DNA of 15,830 nucleotides from Anthropogastromicrobium sp963626545 (lineage in GTDB: Bacteria; Bacillota; Clostridia; Lachnospirales; Lachnospiraceae): assembly GCA_963626545.1 (NCBI GenBank), contig CAVFYJ010000080.1, positions 1 to 15,830 on the forward strand, in the 5' to 3' direction. The position numbers and the translations under genes are program-made. This document shows, piece by piece, positions 1-6,595 of the stretch (its first letter is position 1; each line of letters opens with the position of its first letter). The notes beneath the pieces were generated by a model, which saw nothing but the letters and a program-made list of their open reading frames with translations, ran no database searches and was not told the DNA's origin.

Positions 1-106
1 GGAAATGGAATGTCCGGCATTCAAGGGAAACTTTGCATGCTCGGCCATTCAATGACCGAGTTGTTGACAGTTAATTTTATTTTGCACTACAGGAAAGGAC
101 AAAACA
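1..106. other. Leader region with a 21-bp palindrome upstream of the HMA/DsbD-like gene
   Basis: No complete gene is visible. One frame stays open from the window edge to a TGA at 53-55 and could be the last residues of an upstream gene, but it is too short to recognise. A near-perfect palindrome spans 40-60 (half sites CTCGG.CATT / AATG.CCGAG, one mismatched pair, central C). It is followed by a T-rich stretch and may be a terminator of an upstream gene or an operator. A TTGACA hexamer lies at 64-69, but no convincing -10 follows at 16-18 bp. AGGAAAGG at 91-98 is the ribosome binding site of the next gene. Confidence 0.35.
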
Positions 107-1516
107 GTGGAACACACAAAATTATACATCAGTGGAATGACCTGTATCAACTGCCAAAACCGAATTCAAAATGCCCTGAAAAAGCAGCCCGGAATTACAC
201 AGGCTACTGTCAGCTATGAGACTGGAACGGCAGATGTTTCCTATGATCCTTCTATGATCTCACTCGAACAAATTCAAAGTTTAATTGATGAGCTTGGGTA
301 CAGTTCTTCGACTCAAAAAGCGTCACGCACAACAACATTCTTTCGGATTTTTCGCGAGCTTGGCATCATTGTGCTTCTCTATTTTCTTTTGCAGTATTTT
401 GGCATTTTAAATTATCTGGCACCAGTTTCGTTAGCGGATGCACAGATGGGCTATGGCATGCTATTTGTCATTGGTTTGATTACCTCGGTTCACTGCATTG
501 CGATGTGTGGCGGCATCAATCTATCCCAAACGTTGAAAAAAGGCTCTGAACCATCTGCAAACGTATCGAGTGTATCTCGCGCGATGTTTCAAAATGCAGC
601 TGTCTATAATGCCGGACGAGTCATCTCCTACACGGTAATCGGCGGAGTACTTGGAGGTATCGGTGCGCTTACTGGAATGGCTGGGACGCTGCAAACTTCG
701 TCGTTTTTTCAGGGGCTTTTAAAGCTGCTTGCCGGTGCCTTGATGGTTGTGATGGGAATTAACATGCTCGGTCTTTTTCCGGGACTTCGCCGCTTTCATC
801 CACGGATTCCCCTGCCACTTTTTCAAAAAGGAAGGAAAAAGGAAAATTCAAAAGAAAGAAGAGAAAGAAATGCTTCTCACAAGCGCAGAACACCTTTTAT
901 CATCGGCTTGTTTAATGGCTTGATGCCATGTGGTCCTTTGCAGTCGATGCAGATCGTTGCATTAGCCTCTGCTAGTCCATTTACTGGCGCACTTTCGATG
1001 TTTTTCTTTTCGCTTGGTACCATTCCGCTTATGCTTGGATTTGGCTCGATTGTCGCTGGTCTTGGCAAACGCTTCACAAAGCAAGTATTAAAGTGTGGTG
1101 CCATTCTCGTTGTCGTCATGGGACTTTCGATGATGTCACAGGGTACTGCCCTGTCGGGAATGAACAGCAAATTGAATACATTTTTTTCAGCTAATAATCA
1201 AACTGCCATGGAAGAATCCGATTCAAATACAGCAGTCGAAAAGAACGGTATCCAATATGTCTCTAGCACTCTGGAATCCGGCCATTATCCAGATATTACC
1301 GTTAAGGCAGGAACTCCTGTTGAATGGACGATTCACGCAGAGAAAAGTAGCATTAACGGCTGCAATTATAAGATTTTGCTGCCAGATTTTGATACCGAAT
1401 GTGTTTTTGAGGAAGGTGATAATCTCATTGAATTCACGCCTCAAAAAGAAGGTGTCTATACCTATAGTTGCTGGATGGGTATGATTACAGGAAAAATTTA
1501 TGTAGAAAGTGAGTAA
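107..1516 (+). CDS. HMA domain - DsbD/UreH-like membrane domain - cupredoxin-like domain fusion protein (sulfite exporter TauE/SafE-type annotation)
   Basis: 469 aa, starting at a GTG with AGGAAAGG eight bases upstream. Residues 1-65 form a heavy-metal-associated domain with the metal-binding GMTCINC motif (Cys13, Cys16). Residues about 85-345 form a polytopic membrane domain of the DsbD_2/UreH-like type. It carries HCIAMCGG (129-136) and MPCGP (273-277), so Cys134 and Cys275 are placed like the thiol-relay cysteines of CcdA/DsbD. A basic cytosolic-looking loop lies at about 228-262. Residues about 378-469 are cupredoxin-like and end with YSCWMGM, a Cys/Met-rich site (Cys455, Met457, Met459) where a classical cupredoxin would have Cys-His-Met. 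Likely role, by inference: copper or iron handling, or passing electrons to extracytoplasmic metal centres, in partnership with the overlapping DUF2318 lipoprotein. Automated pipelines would probably call it TauE/SafE, but sulfite export is not supported. Confidence 0.85.
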   Translation: MEHTKLYISGMTCINCQNRIQNALKKQPGITQATVSYETGTADVSYDPSMISLEQIQSLIDELGYSSSTQKASRTTTFFRIFRELGIIVLLYFLLQYFGILNYLAPVSLADAQMGYGMLFVIGLITSVHCIAMCGGINLSQTLKKGSEPSANVSSVSRAMFQNAAVYNAGRVISYTVIGGVLGGIGALTGMAGTLQTSSFFQGLLKLLAGALMVVMGINMLGLFPGLRRFHPRIPLPLFQKGRKKENSKERRERNASHKRRTPFIIGLFNGLMPCGPLQSMQIVALASASPFTGALSMFFFSLGTIPLMLGFGSIVAGLGKRFTKQVLKCGAILVVVMGLSMMSQGTALSGMNSKLNTFFSANNQTAMEESDSNTAVEKNGIQYVSSTLESGHYPDITVKAGTPVEWTIHAEKSSINGCNYKILLPDFDTECVFEEGDNLIEFTPQKEGVYTYSCWMGMITGKIYVESE

Positions 1517-2103
1517 TGATGATTATGAGAAAAATGACAACTACTGTTTTGATTAGCTTACTGACAGGTGTAATGGCGATTTTGATTTCTGGATGCAACA
1601 GTAACAACACCACCCACTCTGCAAAGAGTACATCTACATCTGCTAATCCGCAGGTAACTACTTCTGAAAATACAACCGCAGAGGGCATGACTGCCACAGC
1701 GGGTGATTCTGCCGAGAGTGTTACCAGCATCAAAAAAGACGGCTATCTTGCGATTCCAATTGCGGATCTATCACAGGCAGCTTCCTTTTTCAAGGTAGAT
1801 CTTGATGGAACTGAGGTTGAACTTGTCGCATTAAAGGACTCCAAGGGAAACTTGCGCACCGCATTTAATGCCTGCCAGGTTTGCTACAGCTCTGGCAGAG
1901 GATATTATCGACAGGATGGCGAGTATCTGGTATGCCAAAACTGTGGAAATTCCTTTACGATTGATCAGGTCGGCATTGCCTCTGGTGGCTGCAATCCTTG
2001 GCCGATTCTCGATTCTGATCGCACCGTTACCGATGAGGAAATTCAGATTTCCTATGATGTTTTAAAGGCAACTGCAGATGAGTTGCCAAAGTTTTTCCAG
2101 TAA
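1516..2103 (+). CDS. DUF2318 (FtrD-like) Fe-S/metal-binding lipoprotein
   Basis: 195 aa. Its ATG overlaps the stop of the preceding gene by one base (TAATG), implying translational coupling. The N-terminus is a lipoprotein signal peptide with lipobox LISGC (lipidated Cys27), then a Ser/Thr-rich tether to about residue 70. The C-terminal half matches DUF2318, a family known as a domain of FtrD/Fe-S membrane proteins in ferrous iron uptake systems. Two CxxC pairs are visible (Cys120/123 in NACQVC, Cys140/143 in CQNC), with Cys159 in GGCNPWP. The protein is expected on the outer face of the cytoplasmic membrane as a metal or Fe-S redox partner of the upstream membrane protein. Domain assignment is firm; substrate and reaction are inferred. 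A terminator follows 13 bases after the stop. Confidence 0.85.
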   Translation: MMIMRKMTTTVLISLLTGVMAILISGCNSNNTTHSAKSTSTSANPQVTTSENTTAEGMTATAGDSAESVTSIKKDGYLAIPIADLSQAASFFKVDLDGTEVELVALKDSKGNLRTAFNACQVCYSSGRGYYRQDGEYLVCQNCGNSFTIDQVGIASGGCNPWPILDSDRTVTDEEIQISYDVLKATADELPKFFQ

Positions 2104-2116
2104 AAAGAAAGAAAAC

Positions 2117-2152
2117 AAGGCCGATACTGCACACAACTACAGTATCGGCCTT
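2117..2152. terminator. Bidirectional intrinsic terminator between convergent genes
   Basis: A perfect 13-bp stem (AAGGCCGATACTG at 2117-2129 with its complement at 2140-2152) encloses a 10-base loop. On the + strand it closes the HMA/DUF2318 unit. On the - strand it is followed by a T-rich run (complement of 2102-2115), so it also fits as terminator of the rubrerythrin fusion. Bases 2153-2235 are very AT-rich and carry no gene. Confidence 0.85.
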
Positions 2153-2235
2153 ATTTGATTCTACTTATTATTTCATTACTCTTATTGTTTAATCATGTCT
2201 ATTATTTAATTCTTCTTATTTACTTCTTATTTAAT

Positions 2236-3456
2236 TTAATAATTTTCCTCATGAACTTCAAAGTAACTCTGCGGATGAGCACATACCGGGCAAACCTCCG
2301 GTGCCTTTGTTCCGACAACAATATGTCCACAGTTGCGGCACTCCCATACCTTTACTTCACTCTTTTCAAATACCTGTGCAGTCTCGATGTTCTTAAGAAG
2401 TGCACGATAGCGCTCCTCATGATGCTTCTCGATCTCGCCAACTGCGCGGAACTTTGCTGCTAATTCTGGGAAGCCTTCTTCCTCTGCTGTCTTTGCAAAG
2501 CCCTCATACATATCAGTCCACTCGTAGTTTTCGCCCTCTGCTGCTGCCGCCAGATTTGCCTTTGTATCTCCGATTCCAGCAAGCTCCTTGAACCACATCT
2601 TTGCATGTTCTTTCTCGTTATCCGCGGTCTTTAAGAACAGTGCGGACATCTGCTCATAGCCTTCCTTCTTTGCTACCGATGCAAAATAGGTGTACTTATT
2701 GCGAGCCTGTGACTCACCTGCGAATGCTTCCTGTAAGTTCTTCTCGGTCTGTGTTCCTGCGTATTTGTTTGCTGCCATTGTTGTTCCCTCCGTTTTCTTT
2801 TCTACAGTTTCTGGATTTGCTGGTTTCTCAACTTTCTTTACGATTTTTTCAAAATCAGATGCCGGATGCTTACACAATGGACAGACGAAATCCTCTGGCA
2901 ATTCCTCACCGACATACTCATAGCCGCAGATGGTGCAGCGCCATACGGTCTGACCTTCCTCGGTTACACCAACAGCCTGTGGCTTCGGCTTAATGTTATT
3001 CAGATAATACTCATAGGTTACGGATGGTACTTCGCTTAATACTTCCATATCTGTGATCTCACCGACAAACATTGTGTGAGAACCAAGATCCTCGCTCTTT
3101 GTAACCTTTACGGAAATGTAAGCATTGGTGCCCTCTGTGATATAATAGATTCCATTTGCACCGCGCGCACATGATGAGAAGTCTGCAAACTTGTCCACCT
3201 CGCTGCCTGTCTGGAATCCAAACTGCTTAAACAGGTCAAATGCTGCATTCTGACTGATTACAGATACGGTAAAAGCACCGGTTCTCTGAATCATATCATG
3301 TGTGTAATTTAACTTGTTCACACAGATGCTTAACTGATTCGGTTCGGATGCTGCCTGAATCGCGGTGTTGATGATACAGCCATTGTCTTTGCTGTCCTCT
3401 TTTGTGGTCAGGACAAACAGACCGTAGCTAAGCTTATACATTGCTTTCTTGTCCAT
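2236..3456 (-). CDS. Flavin reductase - rubredoxin - rubrerythrin - rubredoxin fusion protein
   Basis: 406 aa. ATG at 3456 is chosen because AGGAGG (3465-3470) lies eight bases upstream; a TTG at 3462 is too close to that site. Modules in order: an FMN-binding split-barrel flavin reductase (about 1-155), as in high-molecular-weight rubredoxin (Hrb); a rubredoxin (Cys174, 177, 192, 195); a Lys/Glu/Thr linker (about 208-226); a rubrerythrin ferritin-like diiron domain (about 227-360) with AFAGESQA, DNEKEHAK and EIEKHHEERY ligand motifs; and a C-terminal rubredoxin-like domain (Cys373, 376, 389, 392). Hrb is known to pass electrons from NAD(P)H via FMN to rubredoxin, and rubrerythrin reduces hydrogen peroxide. 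The fusion would therefore be a self-contained NAD(P)H peroxidase for oxidative stress in the cytoplasm of an anaerobe. The domains are clear; the electron path is inferred. Confidence 0.93.
   Translation of the reverse strand: MDKKAMYKLSYGLFVLTTKEDSKDNGCIINTAIQAASEPNQLSICVNKLNYTHDMIQRTGAFTVSVISQNAAFDLFKQFGFQTGSEVDKFADFSSCARGANGIYYITEGTNAYISVKVTKSEDLGSHTMFVGEITDMEVLSEVPSVTYEYYLNNIKPKPQAVGVTEEGQTVWRCTICGYEYVGEELPEDFVCPLCKHPASDFEKIVKKVEKPANPETVEKKTEGTTMAANKYAGTQTEKNLQEAFAGESQARNKYTYFASVAKKEGYEQMSALFLKTADNEKEHAKMWFKELAGIGDTKANLAAAAEGENYEWTDMYEGFAKTAEEEGFPELAAKFRAVGEIEKHHEERYRALLKNIETAQVFEKSEVKVWECRNCGHIVVGTKAPEVCPVCAHPQSYFEVHEENY
2776..2791 (-). promoter_or_regulatory. Internal Shine-Dalgarno and ATG at the rubrerythrin domain boundary
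   Basis: Inside the fusion gene, GGAGGG (complement of 2786-2791) stands seven bases before an in-frame ATG (2778-2776). That ATG begins MAANKYAG, where a free-standing rubrerythrin would begin. Translation from here would give a 180-aa rubrerythrin ending at 2236. This may be a functional second start or a relic of two genes joined by loss of the stop codon. Confidence 0.6.
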
Positions 3457-3468
3457 TCTCAATTCCTC

Positions 3469-3493
3469 CTTATTGGGATTTATTCCTAATAAG
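3469..3493. promoter_or_regulatory. Operator-like palindrome over the transcription start of the rubrerythrin gene
   Basis: A 25-bp imperfect inverted repeat has outer half sites CTTATTGGG (3469-3477) and CCTAATAAG (3485-3493), with 8 of 9 positions pairing. It overlaps a second short repeat, AATAA-n3-TTATT, that runs into the -10 box. It begins inside the Shine-Dalgarno sequence, so a bound repressor would block initiation. I could not match it well to the PerR consensus. Confidence 0.5.
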
Positions 3494-3494
3494 A

Positions 3495-3523
3495 ATTATT
3501 CTATTTTCAAAGGATTTTGTCAA
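3495..3523 (-). promoter_or_regulatory. Promoter of the flavin reductase-rubrerythrin gene
   Basis: On the - strand, a perfect -35 TTGACA (3518-3523) and a -10 AATAAT (3495-3500) are separated by exactly 17 bases. The start of transcription would fall near 3488, about 30 bases before the ATG. Confidence 0.85.
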
Positions 3524-3570
3524 GCAAAAAATCCAGAAACTTTATAAATGCCCTGTTTAAATACGCCAGA

Positions 3571-3879
3571 TCACTGCGGCAAATTGCGAGGCCAGACTCC
3601 CACTCGTGCGCGAAGCACCATCAAGCTAAATGGTTTTGTGATATAATCGTTTGCACCCGCCTCTAATCCAGTCACAATACCAAGTTCCATGTTATTCACA
3701 GTAATTAAGATGATCGGAACCTGACTGGTCTGCCTGATTTCCCGCAAGAAATCAATTCCGTTTCCATCAGGCAAATTAACATCAAGAAGAATCAGATCCT
3801 TGGGGCTTTCGCGAAGACTCTTTCGCGCTTCTGACAGCAGGCGGCACTACTCAAATTGGTAGTTGTCTGAACGCAGCGC
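3571..3879 (-). pseudogene. Fragment of an OmpR/CheY-type response regulator receiver domain
   Basis: In one - strand frame the residues ALRSDNYQFE, an in-frame TAG (3847-3849), and then CRLLSEARKSL and LILLDVNLPDGNG read as a receiver domain. The phosphoacceptor Asp (LLDVNLPDG), the conserved Lys (YITKPF) and the GLEAGANDY stretch are present. The N-terminal acidic pair that binds Mg is missing. Homology also ends after VLRARV, where the sequence shifts to unrelated residues and a stop, so no DNA-binding domain remains. No cognate kinase is nearby. It is a doubly truncated, nonsense-containing remnant and is unlikely to be functional. Confidence 0.8.
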
Positions 3880-3921
3880 AAGCACGGGATTCTTCCAGAC
3901 ATGTACGGACGAGTGAGCTGG

Positions 3922-3973
3922 AAAACAAAAAAGCACCGACCCCAGAGCTCTTATGTCTCCAAAACCGGTACTT
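3922..3973 (-). terminator. Terminator downstream of tRNA-Lys
   Basis: On the - strand AAGTACCG (complement of 3966-3973) pairs with CGGTGCTT (complement of 3931-3938) with one G-U pair. The long loop contains the palindrome GAGCTC. The stem leads into a T-rich tract, TTTTTTG then TTTTC. It starts three bases past the tRNA 3' end. Confidence 0.65.
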
Positions 3974-3975
3974 AG

Positions 3976-4048
3976 TGCGCCTCCAGGGGCTCGAACCCTG
4001 GACACCCTGATTAAGAGTCAGGTGCTCTACCAACTGAGCTAGAAGCGC
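3976..4048 (-). tRNA. tRNA-Lys (anticodon CUU)
   Basis: A 73-nt cloverleaf can be laid out fully: acceptor GCGCTTC/GAGGCGC, D arm GCTC/GAGC with AGTTGGTA loop, anticodon stem CCTGA/TCAGG with loop CTCTTAA (anticodon CTT, reads AAG), 5-base variable region, T stem CAGGG/CCCTG with loop TTCGAGC, discriminator A. The 3' CCA is not encoded and must be added post-transcriptionally. Confidence 0.96.
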
Positions 4049-4089
4049 GTGCTTTTCATTTATTATGTTGTTCTCATCAACATGTGCTT

Positions 4090-4118
4090 AGTATAATACA
4101 ATTCTCGATAAAAGTCAA
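4090..4118 (-). promoter_or_regulatory. Promoter of tRNA-Lys
   Basis: On the - strand, TTGACT (4113-4118), a 17-base spacer and TATACT (4090-4095) form a near-consensus vegetative promoter about 40 bases upstream of the tRNA. Confidence 0.85.
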
Positions 4119-4190
4119 GCAAAAATGACAATTTATTACGTTTTCTTTACATATTCATTAACTTTTACAAAACATTTAAGAAAGAAATTC

Positions 4191-4224
4191 GGTACAGTCG
4201 CCATATTGAACAATTGACTGTACC
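4191..4224 (-). terminator. Terminator of the ABC transporter/nucleotidase gene cluster
   Basis: A perfect 9-bp inverted repeat, GGTACAGTC (4191-4199) and GACTGTACC (4216-4224), has a 16-base loop. On the - strand a T/C-rich stretch follows. It lies about 55 bases past the stop of the last gene of the cluster. The rest of 4119-4278 is AT-rich, with no gene seen. Confidence 0.7.
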
Positions 4225-4278
4225 TATATTCTTTCCCTATTGCCAGTTATTATACATTCCGATTTAATTTTTCTTAAA

Positions 4279-5820
4279 TCAGATTGTAATTATGTCATGT
4301 GTTCGGAAATAATCCATAATAATCTCTACCATCTCGGTATTGATTTCCTTTACAACTGGGCAGGTTGGATACATTGGATAGCCGCCTGCGCCACTGTAAC
4401 GATAGTTATTCATGCACAGTGTAAACTCATCATCGGCCTGCACTGGCTTTCCCTGATAGCACAAATTCTGGATGCGGCTGCCCATCGGTGCCTCTGGGTG
4501 AATTTCCCATGTGACACCTGCAAAATAGTCATAATTGTAATGCTCAACCTTCGGATAGAGGAAGCTCTTTGCGACAACTACCTTGCCATTCTTGTCGATC
4601 TCGAAATACTCTGCGGTGCGCTCCATGGCAGCCTTGAGCTTTTCGCCGGTGATGCGGCATACGACAAGAGTATTCGGGAATGGATAGGTGGCAATGATGT
4701 CTCTTGTTGTGACACAAGCGTTAAAGCCTGCAATCTCGTTTGCTAGACCAACGATAGACAGCTGTGCGCCGGAGATATCGAGCTGGATACGGTTAATCAG
4801 ATCGGCGATGCCGCTTCCCTCGAGTGCCATCTTTACCTTATCCTCTGGGTAAAGCGGTCTGCTTAAATGCCCCATCGGCTCGTCAAGCCACTTCTGAACT
4901 TTGTTCTCGACAAAGCTGTACTTCTCGCACAGTGCCTTTGCATTGTCCGGATTTGGCTGAACCTTCTTTGAAGTGATGGAGGTGATTGTTGCCGGGTACG
5001 CTGCGTTTCCAGAAGCCTCTGCCTGCTTCGGAGCAAATGACTCCTTTTCGAGATCAAGCTCAACATAGGCGTACTCTCTGCCGTTTGCGAGCGGCTGAAG
5101 GGTGTAGGTGCCATGAATCATTCTTCCTGCCACCGGCATGTGCTGATGACCAGTCAATAATACATCAAATCCAAGCTCAGTGCAGATCTTGTAGCCGATA
5201 TTCTCGGTTGTGTCGGACAGGCGCTTTCCCGTCTCGACATCGCTCTCGAAGCCGCCGTGATAGATACAGATCGTCAGATCAACCTTACCCTGTAAATCCT
5301 CGAGTGCCTTTTTTGCAGCCTCAAATGGATCAACAACCTGAATGCCGACCAGATTTTCCTTCTTCTCCCACACATTGATATAATCGGTTACGATGCCGAC
5401 CAGTCCGACTTTCACGCCGTTTTTCATTGTGTGAATTACGTGCGGATAGAGAATATTTCCCTCGCTGTCAAGAACATTCTCGCAAACGCAGGTACCTTTG
5501 TGGTTCTTGCGATAAATCGCCTGATATGCCTGACCATAGTTAAAATCGTGGTTTCCTAATGCATAGAAGTCGTATCCGCAGTCATTTACCATCTGCGCAA
5601 TATACTCGCAGGTGCCTAAAATATTTTTGCTGTAGTAGGCATATGCGGAGCCCTGAAGCATATCGCCGCCATCTAACACGAGTGTGTCATCATCTTTTTT
5701 GTATTCGGATGCGCACGCAAACAGACCCATCGGCTTTACCTCGCGGTCGCCGTATGTCGTCGGATAGAAATATCCGTGTACGTCCGATGTATAATAAATT
5801 TTTACTTTTTTCTTTTCCAT
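4279..5820 (-). CDS. Cytoplasmic 5'-nucleotidase / 2',3'-cyclic phosphodiesterase family metallophosphoesterase
   Basis: 513 aa. The N-terminal calcineurin-like metallophosphoesterase domain (about 5-260) shows the full dimetal set: SDVHG (Asp13, His15), DGGD (Asp53), GNHD (89-92), HGGFE (His188) and GHQH (224-227). The C-terminal 5'-nucleotidase domain (about 300-500) ends with an NNYRYSGAGGYP-type substrate loop. Homologues (UshA, CpdB, YfkN) hydrolyse nucleoside mono- or cyclic phosphates and are usually exported. This protein has no signal peptide or anchor and so should act in the cytoplasm. It starts 18 bases after the surE stop, with AGGTGA as ribosome binding site, which indicates co-transcription. 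It would release nucleoside and phosphate from substrates delivered by the upstream genes (inferred). The exact substrate cannot be read from sequence. Confidence 0.9.
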   Translation of the reverse strand: MEKKKVKIYYTSDVHGYFYPTTYGDREVKPMGLFACASEYKKDDDTLVLDGGDMLQGSAYAYYSKNILGTCEYIAQMVNDCGYDFYALGNHDFNYGQAYQAIYRKNHKGTCVCENVLDSEGNILYPHVIHTMKNGVKVGLVGIVTDYINVWEKKENLVGIQVVDPFEAAKKALEDLQGKVDLTICIYHGGFESDVETGKRLSDTTENIGYKICTELGFDVLLTGHQHMPVAGRMIHGTYTLQPLANGREYAYVELDLEKESFAPKQAEASGNAAYPATITSITSKKVQPNPDNAKALCEKYSFVENKVQKWLDEPMGHLSRPLYPEDKVKMALEGSGIADLINRIQLDISGAQLSIVGLANEIAGFNACVTTRDIIATYPFPNTLVVCRITGEKLKAAMERTAEYFEIDKNGKVVVAKSFLYPKVEHYNYDYFAGVTWEIHPEAPMGSRIQNLCYQGKPVQADDEFTLCMNNYRYSGAGGYPMYPTCPVVKEINTEMVEIIMDYFRTHDIITI

Positions 5821-5838
5821 TGTTTCACCTAACCTTTT

Positions 5839-6558
5839 TTAATAGCCGAGTGCCGCACAGCGCACACTGCCCACGGAGATGAAGTTGTCGAGCAGCGCAC
5901 CGATATCAGTACCAGCCTCTGCGGTCTCGATCATAACGCCCTTTGAGCGAAGCGTAAAACTGCCATCTTCATGGTCGGTGCGCACATAGTCGTCCTGATA
6001 AAACTGGTGCTTTGCCGGAATGCGGTCACGCAAAATGCCCTTGCACTCGGAAAGTGCGCAGCCCGGGAAATTCACATTCCAGATGCGATCCATCGAAAGA
6101 TTCTTGGCAAGAAGTTCCTTTACAAGCGGAATCAGATACTCATCCGCAGTCTCCCAGTTTGTATCATTTCGATTGGAGAACGCGAAGGAGCGAATGCCAT
6201 TTGTAAGTGCTTCCATTGCCGCGCCGACTGTCCCGGAATACAGGATATCAATTCCGGTATTGTAGCCGCTGTTGATGCCGGAAAATACAACGTCCGGCTT
6301 TTCTGACATCAAATACTCGAGCGCCACCTTTACACAGTCTGCCGGAGTACCGCCCACACTGTAGGCACGTACGCCCTCTACGTCATAGTTTTCTGGTGTC
6401 ACCTCGATGTCCTCAAATAAGGTGATACGCTGAGACATGGCGCTGCACTGACTCTTCGGTGCGACAACCCACACCTCGCCAAGCGACACGGAAAGCTCTG
6501 CCAGCTTGCGAATGCCCGGTGCCTTTATACCATCGTCATTTACAATTAAAATTCTCAT
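5839..6558 (-). CDS. surE: 5'/3'-nucleotidase SurE
   Basis: 239 aa, close to the usual SurE length of about 250. Diagnostic motifs are present in order: NDDG (7-10, metal ligands), Ser39 in the QCSAMS loop, GTPADC (70-75), SGINSGYN (93-100), YSGTVGAAME (107-116) and NVNFP (161-165). SurE is a cytoplasmic metal-dependent phosphatase acting on nucleoside 5'- and 3'-monophosphates, and in some species on short polyphosphate. ATG follows AGAGGA by six bases. It sits 37 bases after the metallo-hydrolase gene and 18 bases before the second nucleotidase, so two unrelated nucleotidase folds are made from one message. Confidence 0.95.
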   Translation of the reverse strand: MRILIVNDDGIKAPGIRKLAELSVSLGEVWVVAPKSQCSAMSQRITLFEDIEVTPENYDVEGVRAYSVGGTPADCVKVALEYLMSEKPDVVFSGINSGYNTGIDILYSGTVGAAMEALTNGIRSFAFSNRNDTNWETADEYLIPLVKELLAKNLSMDRIWNVNFPGCALSECKGILRDRIPAKHQFYQDDYVRTDHEDGSFTLRSKGVMIETAEAGTDIGALLDNFISVGSVRCAALGY

Positions 6559-6595
6559 CTATGATCCTCTTTTATTACTTTCTTTTCAAATCGTT

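Noticed and set aside
64..92. Sigma-A promoter from TTGACA at 64-69
   Set aside because: No acceptable -10 hexamer occurs at 16-18 bp spacing.
107..1516. Sulfite exporter function for the membrane protein
   Set aside because: The HMA domain, paired membrane cysteines and cupredoxin tail point to metal or thiol chemistry; the TauE/SafE label comes from the broad fold family only.
3469..3500. PerR box in front of the peroxidase fusion
   Set aside because: Sliding the 15-bp PerR consensus over the site gave at most about a third of positions matching, so the regulator is left unnamed.
3851..4033. 60-aa open frame on the - strand
   Set aside because: It runs through the tRNA-Lys gene and its terminator; its first residues are just translated tRNA.
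3976..4048. tRNA-Lys as an integrated-element attachment site
   Set aside because: No integrase, no repeat of the tRNA 3' end and no mobile genes are visible in the window.
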